DNA from: Sphaerosporella brunnea
Taxonomy: Eukaryota > Ascomycota > Pezizomycetes > Pezizales > Pyronemataceae
Assembly: GCA_008704415.1 (NCBI GenBank)
Contig: VXIS01000416.1
Coordinates: 1 to 35,578 of the forward strand
DNA: 35,578 nt
Direction: 5' to 3'
A program made the translations under genes and the position numbers. This document shows, piece by piece, positions 1 through 7,538 of this stretch. Numbering within the stretch: the stretch's first letter is position 1; every line of letters starts with the position of its first letter. The notes under the pieces were generated by a model. It saw only the letters and a list, made by a program, of their open reading frames with translations. It was not told the DNA's origin and ran no database searches.

Positions 1-2
1 TC

Positions 3-362
3 TTCCAGCGAATTTCAGACAAGACAATTCCGCCTCCTCCCTCCAGCTACGATGACGAAGAAGAAGACGACCACACTCTCTACAACATCAAGGAGATTCT
101 CGGCCACAAGAAGATTAACGGTATTGATTACTGGTATATCTCTTGGGAGAATTATGGACCTGAAAACAACTCTTGGGAACCTGATGAGAATGTACGCAAC
201 ACTGGCGCAGATTCCATCCAGGAATTCCTTTCGAAGAGGACCCAGGACTACACCTCCACCGCAGTCACTCTTCCTCCCAATTTTTTCTTTCCTTCTGATG
301 ATTCTTTCTGTTCCTTTCCTATGTCATCTATTGCTTCTTCCGTTTTTGATTTACGTGAGTAA
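3..362 (+). CDS. Pol polyprotein C-terminus with chromodomain (partial)
   Basis: This frame is open from the window edge to a TAA at 360-362 and gives 119 residues. After an acidic linker (DDEEEDD) comes a recognisable chromodomain: YNIKEILGHKKI, then the aromatic-cage-type segment DYWYISWENYGPENNSWEP, then a helix ending IQEFLSKRTQ. In Ty3/gypsy chromoviruses this module is the very end of the integrase. A serine/phenylalanine-rich tail follows to the stop, which lies 18 bases before the polypurine tract, the usual arrangement. The 5' part is cut by the window. A different frame here is also open (52-441) but shows no protein-like pattern. Confidence 0.85.
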   Translation, partial: FQRISDKTIPPPPSSYDDEEEDDHTLYNIKEILGHKKINGIDYWYISWENYGPENNSWEPDENVRNTGADSIQEFLSKRTQDYTSTAVTLPPNFFFPSDDSFCSFPMSSIASSVFDLRE

Positions 363-679
363 CTGTTTCAACTGTTTTTTAAGGGGAAGTGTAAGATTAT
401 TACACTTACTATGGTTTCTTTCTTACGTATTTCCTTACTAAGATATAAAACTATAAGGCAGTAACGATGGTATGATAACAACATTCTACGAGTTTCCATT
501 ACTTTCTTTACTATGTCTTGTCACCATGTTTCTAGCACTTTCTAGCCCCTTCGATGCTACGTCACTTTGGAATCTTCTAGTTTCCACAAGGCAGACTTGT
601 AGGTCTTCTAGACCATTCTTTCCTTAGTTTCGAATTTGCCACCAGATTGTTATCACATGATGTACTCAGCATCGTTGGC

Positions 680-686
680 TATAAAA
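680..686 (+). promoter_or_regulatory. LTR TATA box
   Basis: TATAAAA lies within the LTR, 89 bases before the AATAAA signal, which is the expected promoter/polyadenylation order for an LTR. Transcription would start about 25-30 bases downstream. Confidence 0.6.
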
Positions 687-768
687 GCTACGAGCTTTTC
701 CTACGTTCATTCTTTTCTCTTCTTTCGATACGGCCTTTCGAGCAGCCCAGATTGTATCGACTATCATC

Positions 769-774
769 AATAAA
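769..774 (+). terminator. LTR polyadenylation signal
   Basis: This is an AATAAA hexamer in the second half of the LTR, downstream of the TATA box, placed as an R-region polyadenylation signal. Confidence 0.5.
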
Positions 775-901
775 TACTGAGTTGATCAGTGACCTGAGTG
801 CGAGTATTCTCTTGGTATTTATCAAGTCAGATACACAAACGGTTCTGAGTTTATTTGCATCTGTGAAATAGCGGATCTTATAAGCTCACGAAAAGGTTAC
901 A

Positions 902-1364
902 ATTATATACATAAACAGCTGTGGAAGTACGTTTTTTGCGTTTGAAGTGTGGGGGTTTACCACGCCGGCCATCACGTCGAGAAGAGCACAATTTATTCGA
1001 TAAATAGCTTCCCGCGAATGGTGCTTCAGATATCAAACCAGGACGCGCTCAACCGGGGGGAACCTAACTGGAAAATGGAGACCTTCCCGCCCCTCTATAG
1101 CGGCTCAATACCTCGATGTACTCTCGCGATAAAGAGCCACCTATTCTGGTTTTCTGCGTCCCGCCCGGTTTGTGATTGGTCCGGTCGATAGGACCGCAAT
1201 AGAGCGACTCGACGGGACCATGGATCCCAATCAGGTAGCACAACCTCCTCACAGGTTTCCATCCACCAACCAGTGCTAAGCTTGCAAAAGGTGTGAATCA
1301 ACTTTATCTAGAGATTAGCTTTGCATCGGTCATATAGCTAGAACACCTAATAAAAATATCGGCC
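902..1364. other. Spacer between LTR and tRNA-like gene
   Basis: Short opposing open frames occur, the longest being 80 codons at 949-1191, but none has splice signals, protein-like composition or a convincing start. I see no gene or repeat here. Confidence 0.4.
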
Positions 1365-1471
1365 GGTCGATTAGTGTAGTGGTTAGCACACCCGTCTCGC
1401 ATAAGTACTGAGGATTCTGGATATCCACAGCACTTGGGGCGCGAAACCCTGGTTCGATCCCGGGATTGACC
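1365..1471 (+). tRNA. tRNA-Ala(CGC)-like gene with a 35-nt intron-like insert; possibly a pseudogene
   Basis: A 7-bp acceptor stem (GGTCGAT with ATTGACC, one G-T pair), a D arm (GTGT/GCAC around AGTGGTTA, which also forms the A box) and a perfect T arm (CCTGG-TTCGATC-CCGGG, B box GGTTCGATCCC) are all present, and a T-rich Pol III terminator follows at once. The anticodon loop reads CTCGCA, so CGC (Ala) is the natural anticodon, and the length implies about 35 extra bases after position 37, where fungal tRNA introns sit. The oddity is that the 5' anticodon strand CCCGT has no good partner on the 3' side in the standard register. It may therefore be a decayed tRNA or a tRNA-derived repeat rather than a working tRNA. 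Confidence 0.55.
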
Positions 1472-1939
1472 TTTATTTTTTTATTTTTTTTCACCGTACG
1501 CTCTAAGCTTATCTTGTAATCAGAGTTTGCGCCGGATGCAATTGTAAACCATGAAAGCTCAAGAGATCGTCACCAAGCGTTCACGCGAAATAGTTCTGCA
1601 TCTCCTTAGTGCCACCGTCTCGCCTGGTAGCGGACAGAGGCCTCTAAGGTGGCATGCCATACGGCCGGTGCAAATCGCCCGAGGGGAACAACCGCGAGTG
1701 AAACTAGATGAATACTCCATGAGCGCGGAAGCCATTGCGAGTGATTCGAGAGGTTTCGGGACCCCGGGCTATCTGGCGCCGAAACCGGTGCTCGGCTATC
1801 CCGCACATCTCACGTTATCACCCCACGCCCCCGCTCGCCCCCGATCAACTATTATCAACCGCTACAACCACATACGTCTTATCTCTTCATCACTCTATTA
1901 ACATTCCTACCCTACATTTATAAATTTTTACACTCTATC

Positions 1940-4487
1940 ATGCCGAAAAGGGGCAAAAAATCAAGAGTTCGTTTCACCCCTCTCATAATGGCGGGAGCTG
2001 AGTGTTTACCGTAGACAGGGACAAGGAAGTCGGGGAGCTCCTCTGACTGTTTCGCCACCTCCACCTCCAGATCTGTCATCATTGCGTGCACGCCTCAATC
2101 GATTGAAAGGCGCTGATCATACACGGCTACTAGGCATCGGGAGGGGTACGAAGATTCGGGAACAGAGCTTCTATACTGGATTTGGGGGCCCTCATGGGGA
2201 TGAAGATATGTTTCCCTCACCGGAGGTTGATCACTCCTATCAGGACGAACACCAGTCACCAGATGATTCATCAACGCCAGGAGCCGTCCAGCGAGGCGCG
2301 AGCAAGGAGGATATGTGTGCGGATGCCACCGCACCGCCAGCTTTCTGTCCACATCCGATACGACTTCAAAGCGATGACAACGATCCAAAAGGGAAACGTG
2401 CTGAGTCTGAATCCGGAGCTTCCAAGGCTATAGCTGTCAGCGAAGGAACAGTCGGAGCAGGGACCTCACCCGGAACGACCGCGGATGCAACTTCGTTGAA
2501 TGCGATCCCTGAGACCATCGGGGAAAACAAACCCAAGCCGACGTGGGCGGAGGTCGTCAAAAGAAACTGCACAGCAGCCCTAGCTTTGAAGGATTACCAA
2601 GCTCCGGTGGCCCCGGTGGACAGTATCCACCAACGCACGGACCCTGGTGACGCCGTTGCTGGACACGAGAAAATCGATAGTTCAGGAAAGAGCGAACTAG
2701 GCAGCGATGGGGGTCGTATTGCACTACTATCTCCTGACAAGGAGGCCACTCCTAACCAGCCAGGTACAGGGCAGGAGCCCAACTGCGGAGCCTCAGGCGA
2801 GCCGCAACAGGCCAAGGCGATGGATACTGCCCCTTACAAACAACCGTCCACCGATGGGGTTACTTGCCTTGATTCAAACGATCCCAGGAGCAAGCAGCAA
2901 CCTTTAGACAAGCCGGTCGAAAGTATAAATCAACCTTCCTACCAACAAGCACAAGAACCGCACTATGTGGGAAATCAAACGCCCAACCGAGATTTATTGT
3001 TTCCTGTCCGTTTCGTTCACACTGGGTCAGTGATAGCACCATATACCACAGCCGATATTGCAGGCGACGCGCACACCGTGAAGGAGCAGAGAGCATCATC
3101 GCCATGCGACTTGCGAGGCCAGCATGAGAGGAAGGATTTATCACCTGATTTCCGACATTCTGGGGACCTTCTGGGTCACGCTCCCGGAAGTTTACTGCCA
3201 TCTCCTGCCGCCCCAGGTGAATTGCAAGCGAGAGATACCATCATTTCCCCGCCCACCAGCGCAGAAGACAGCCAACCGGGGGGTCCGGGTCGGCGCGTGG
3301 GTTTTTTGCCCGTCCCGCTTGGTCAATTTCCACATCCAGGCCTTGCCATGAATCAGACTGGTGCCAGCGTAACGCCACCCTGGGCTCATCAGGTGCCATT
3401 CAACCAAACGCCGCCGGCGAGTGTCCAATGGAGCTATCAGTTGGCATATGGCTTCCAAAGACCCCAACATAGGTTCGAGCCTCCACCCGAGACAAGTTTG
3501 ACATCCTCTTGGGCTGATCGTGGAAGCCCCAGCATGGGCTGTAACCGCATCAATACTCCCGGACGTCCGCCCTGGCGGATGCAGAGCCCATCAAGGGATG
3601 GCAGACTAATGCCATGGCAGGAATCCTACCCCAACAACGGCTGTCAACCACCCACCTCATATCCCATGTTTCCGGCACAAAACTACAGATCGTGCACAAG
3701 CATTTCTGAAGGGTATAACTTTACACCCACGAGGAAGCTGCTTTCACCATCGCGCGAAACACAAAGCCCTGTGATGTTACCTTCACCTCCAGCCGACTGG
3801 ACCGCATCCCAGCCCTTTCAACCAAGTTGGGATCAAATGTCGGGCCATGCAGGCAGACCGGTGAATATTTATCACCCTGGCTCATTCAGCATGACGGCAG
3901 GCGGCCAGGCTCATCAATCCGGGTTTGGACGGTCCGGTGAATACGCTCAGACCTTACATTCTTCTCAATCATGGTATCCAGTTGTTGAGAGGTTGCCTAT
4001 CCCAGGTCAACTCCCACATCTTTCAGGTTCAACTAGCCACAGTATGGGATTTGATTGCGTACCGGCGCATCCGGCCTCTGAATCCGCGTTCGGACCGTGC
4101 TTGTCTATCCCGGGCCAGGCCCTCTGTGGCCCCAAACTTCGCAGAATTTCTTCCGCAAGTTCGTCATCTGGGAGCACAGTTACCCCCGAAAGCTTCGGTG
4201 TTGAGAGGCGGTGGACGGTAAAGAATTGGAACGTGTGTTCAAAAGGATTTACCGCTACCCCAGGCACTGAACACATCAGGTGCGACTGTCGTCAAGAGTA
4301 CCACTGCCTTGACAACTTAGAGTGCCCCTGCAAGATGCTCGGAATCCCCTGTTGCTGGTTGTGTAATTGCCTTTGCTCGGAGGAGGAGAAGACGACTGGT
4401 AGTCTAGATAAACGGCAGCAATGTACTGGATCCACTGTTGGGAATGGATGGCACGGTAATGGATGGCGCGGTAATGTATGGCGTTAG
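1940..4487 (+). CDS. Gene A: large low-complexity protein with C-terminal CXC-like cysteine cluster
   Basis: The main exon is open to a TAG at 4485-4487. It has no in-frame ATG near its 5' end, so a short first exon is needed. The best model joins ATG 1940-1966 to 2019-4487 over a 52-nt intron (donor GTTCGT, acceptor TAGACAG), giving 831 aa. An alternative acceptor (CTCCAG, ending at 2070) with a weaker donor at 2004 also keeps the frame. The protein starts basic (MPKRGKKSR) and continues hydrophilic, then Pro/Ser/Gln-rich. At about residues 764-795 it carries C-x-C-x5-C-x5-C-x-C-x6-C-x3-C-x-C-x-C. That spacing resembles one half of a tesmin/TSO1-type CRC (CXC) zinc-binding, DNA-binding domain, but the second half and the RNPxAFxPK linker are missing. 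The tail is a degenerate GNGW/GNVW repeat. A nuclear DNA-associated role is inferred only. Gene B on the opposite strand has a similar length and cluster. Confidence 0.72.
1967..2018 (+). other. Predicted intron 1 of gene A
   Basis: The 52-nt intron has donor GTTCGT, a CTGAG branch-like site and acceptor TAGACAG, and it preserves frame at phase 0. Its length matches the 52-54-nt introns of genes B and C. The competing acceptor at 2070 has a better polypyrimidine tract, so the first exon remains the weakest part of this gene model. Confidence 0.45.
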
Positions 4488-4653
4488 GGAGGTACATAAA
4501 GATGTGTTTGTCAGAATAATGTGTTTGTAGGAATTTGTGCATGTTTGTGTTTTCATGGCTTTTGGATGTGTTTTCAACCCTGATGTTTGAAGTTCGAAGG
4601 TGGATGGGTTCAAGTCGAAAAGGGATGTGTTTTGATGCACGCGCGACAGTGAG

Positions 4654-4659
4654 AATAAA
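4654..4659 (+). terminator. Candidate poly(A) signal of gene A
   Basis: An AATAAA hexamer lies 167 bases after the stop codon, in a T/G-rich 3' region, and is a plausible polyadenylation signal for gene A. Confidence 0.4.
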
Positions 4660-4691
4660 ATACAGTGGATTGGTGTTTTGTAAAATACGGA

Positions 4692-4970
4692 TTACCAACG
4701 TTGAGTGCCAATCAACTCAGCAAGCTCAGTGAAGTCAAACATCCCATTATCACACATGGCATGACGTGCAAGGTCCTTTCTCGCTAAGGGATCAGAATTT
4801 ACCTGAAAAACCACAAATTCTGGGTACCATGAATCAGCGTGCAGAAAACACGATATCCCCGCAGTTTCAGGCTCAAAAGCGTCTTCTGCACCCACTAACT
4901 GGCTGATCTTTCTGTGATGGTGGAGGGAAACGTTCACAACGGTGCTTGCCAGAGTATCCAGTATGGTCAA
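4692..4970 (-). pseudogene. Minus-strand coding fragment, convergent with gene A
   Basis: This 92-codon frame starts only at a TTG, with an in-frame TGA just upstream, so it is either a terminal exon or a truncated gene. Its composition looks like a folded protein rather than noise (segments such as HADSWYPEFVVFQ and MCDNGMFDFTELAELIG), and it ends in a TAA. I do not recognise the family. It converges on gene A and stops close to the candidate gene A poly(A) signal. A CAG/GTAAAT donor-like site occurs inside it, but no usable acceptor follows. Confidence 0.3.
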
Positions 4971-5416
4971 ACCAGGACGTCAGTTGATTGTTATCCGCAT
5001 GCATACGGTAGAAATCCTGGAGTTGTAACTAGAGCTGGGCGCTGGGGGCGGGGGGCGACGTGCGGCGTGTCTTTGCAAACGGGGCTATGGAGAGGAATTA
5101 GGTATATACAAACGCCATCTATCTACGTCCGTTATTTTTCCGTCGTCCGATCTGTTGGAACTCAGAGGGGTTAAAACCGAGTGACTTGGATAGGCGTGAT
5201 ATCCGCAGATTCTGAAAATCCAAATCTTCAAAAACGACATCAACTATTATCTAGGTACGCACCAACACGACGAGTCCCACGTCCCCCCCACCTCGTACTT
5301 CTGGGCAGAAAGCTCCGCGCGCATTTACTGATGCTGTACCTCCGCCTCATGTCGACGATGCAACCGTCGAGGTTTCGATATGTGGGTTTTTGGTTGGACA
5401 GCATGGGCCGCTGTAT

Positions 5417-5563
5417 TAGGGCCGCTCAGACGGGCGTTTTTGACTTGGATTATCCGAATTTTCAACCGGCTGTTTATCGATGTCTGTAAGCGATTTGACG
5501 CCGAAACTGGCCTTAAATCCATAAACGTCGAAAAAAAATATAAACGCCTGTCTGAGTGGCCTA
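5417..5563. mobile_element. 147-bp MITE-like inverted-repeat element
   Basis: TAGGGCCGCTCAGACGGGCG at the left end (5417-5436) and its imperfect reverse complement at the right end (CGCCTGTCTGAGTGGCCTA, ending 5563) enclose about 100 bp of AT-richer sequence with no coding frame. Both ends carry TA, which would fit the TA target duplication of Tc1/mariner-type elements. About 18 of 21 terminal bases pair. With one copy in the window, its family and mobility are uncertain. Confidence 0.5.
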
Positions 5564-7538
5564 TTCGCAGCCCCCACTCAGCAAGCATTATTGTTTCAAA
5601 ACGACCGTTACGGTGTCAGACTCCATATGCCCTCCGTTTCTCGCCCAGTCCGCAGGCTTTGGCCGGCCGCCCCGTCAGCGTTACTTGACAATATGCCTCA
5701 CCTCACACACCGCCAGCGGAAGTTGCAGCTCCGTACATGTGCAGGCGGGAGTTCATCGCTTTCGTCGGCGAAGTGTTGTGTTTCTGCTGCTGTCGTTTTA
5801 CAAGGGACCTCTCAGGATTCTGGTCATTGTGACGGAAAGGAAGCTCTTCCTTCCTCTTGATTACGCTTAGCGGAATGTGATTGAGCTTGATTGTCGCGGG
5901 TAGAAGGGAGTCCGAGAATGTACGGTCACTTCAAGCCATCGGCACCGAGTGTGGTGGGCAGAAATACCAATGACAAACCTCTCATGCCAAAGGGATGGCA
6001 TCTGCAACCTGAACAGTGTGTGTGCCTGCAAGAAACTGGTCTGGAGTAAATCCAGAAGTGTAGCTGCCGGGGGTCTGCCTACCATTACGGCTGGTTACTG
6101 GAGGTGATATCGACCGCAGCCGCGATACACGAAGGAGCATACTCCGAAGCCTTCTGAAAAGCACCCAGCGTGGTTGGATAGAGTGATCCGCAGTCAGTGA
6201 AAACGAGAGGCTGGCGAGATAACGGACTGCACACACGCTCAAAATCATCCGAGACGAGGCAAACACATGATGTGATATATCGCCACAAGGACACAGTTTT
6301 CACCCCTCCGCGGCACCGCGCGACCGGCGTGGCTGGCCTGTACCAGCACACGGTCGTGCTAGATCGCAAGAGCGACATGGAACAGTTGCTCCCTCCGAAA
6401 CGTTCGTTACCCCTCCCAACGCGCGGTTGGCTTGTGGTAATACATGTCATCGTCACGGTGCGCAGGGTTTCACCACTATCCCATCCATTCCATGGCGGGC
6501 GCGATGACTTTGTGTTCTTGATTTCCCGTATTCTTTGCGGTCGCGGACTTGCCCATGGGCATGCAGTGGAATTCAGCGTCCCAAAAGCCAACCAGCCTTC
6601 GGCAGATCAAAAAAGCCCGGCCGGTTATCTGGAAGACTGTCGCCGGTCGCTATGCACAGAAGTGTACTGATCCACACATGCAGAGCTCGAGAGTGACCGT
6701 AACGCGTAGTGTCTTGCAGAAGTGCATCGCCCGTTGATAATATTATACTTCACCAAAGAACGTACATCCAGAAAATGCCTTTCCGACTCCAACAGATAAA
6801 AAAAAAAAGCAGACAAGCATTAAATCCAACTATTCGGATCTTCTACAAACAGTCCGAAGCATAGCGGACATCACAAAATCACACCTGTCGTCATTGAGCC
6901 ATACACAAACATTGAACTTCAAAATCAAAAGACGCTACTCGTGGTTCCATACATATCAGTTAATCGGCGTTCAGTCGGTGAGAGGGTCTCTGGGTTTTAT
7001 CGACGTGACAATCCATTGGCGCATCAACAAAGTTGTGAGGATACACAAAGTGTGCCCTCCGCTTGTTGGTCTCGGGAGTTAAACTCAGAGCTGCGGTATC
7101 CGGTAGAGTGTGCGCCGCACATCGAGGCAGGTTACGCCTGATGCTGAGAGTAGACGACAATTCGGGCACCCCGAGAGTCTTTGGGCCATGATCACACCGT
7201 TGGAGTTTCACTGCCGGTATTTTTGACTGCGGCCTCAAAGGGCTGATCATCTTGTAATATGGTCAGTAAATGCCCACGGACCAAGATCGTGATCATACCT
7301 TTCTGGTCTGAAGAGTTAAACTCTCGTCTGCAGTGTGCTCTGAGGGGTGCTCAAAATGCGGAACCGGGCGACGAAGCTCCATTTCAATACACGGCTTTGC
7401 GTGACGGTTGGTGCTGTTAAGAGTGGAAAAATCCATCACTGTACGCGCCACCTCATCTGGGTCATACAGTGGGCATTTTCGCAAAGGATGGGTTATTGAC
7501 TTCTACACTGTCAGCTAAGGTGCAACTCGGGCAAGGTT
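5564..7538. other. Gene-poor interval between gene A side and gene B
   Basis: Overlapping open frames of 60-170 codons run on both strands, for example minus 6085-6591 and plus 6197-6670, which overlap antisense so at most one could be real. No splice signals, recognisable domains or clear start contexts support any of them. No convincing repeat or RNA gene was seen. Confidence 0.35.

Larger units (their letters stand above)
1..901 (+). mobile_element. 3' end of a Ty3/gypsy chromovirus LTR retrotransposon
   Basis: The element enters from the left edge. Three parts lie in the expected order: the C-terminal chromodomain of the polyprotein (ending at 362), a polypurine tract AAGGGGAAG (381-389), and a long terminal repeat that starts TGTAA and ends TTACA (390-901). 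Chromoviruses are the Ty3/gypsy lineage whose integrase ends in a chromodomain that guides insertion toward particular chromatin. The 5' LTR, gag, protease, reverse transcriptase and most of the integrase are outside the window, so a target-site duplication cannot be checked and autonomy cannot be judged. Confidence 0.85.
390..901 (+). repeat. 3' LTR of the chromovirus (512 bp)
   Basis: The LTR is bounded by TGTAAG at the 5' end and GGTTACA at the 3' end, giving a short terminal inverted repeat TGTAA/TTACA. It directly follows the polypurine tract. Internally a TATAAAA box (680-686) and an AATAAA signal (769-774) are spaced as in a U3-R-U5 LTR: U3 would be about 390-710 and the poly(A) site lies shortly after 774. 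No second LTR copy was seen in the window. Confidence 0.78.

Noticed and set aside
949..1301. Short ORFs on both strands between the LTR and the tRNA-like gene
   Set aside because: Below 85 codons, opposing, and without protein-like features.
2003..2070. Alternative gene A intron with donor GTTTAC and acceptor CTCCAG
   Set aside because: The acceptor is good, but the donor is weak and the 67-nt length is less like the other introns; kept as the second choice.
2095..4276. Several minus-strand and alternative-frame ORFs of 60-113 codons inside gene A
   Set aside because: They lie antisense or out of frame within an 820-codon exon of uniform character and have no splice or start support.
6085..6670. 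Overlapping 168-codon minus and 157-codon plus ORFs
   Set aside because: They are equally long and antisense to each other, with no domain, intron or start evidence to choose between them.
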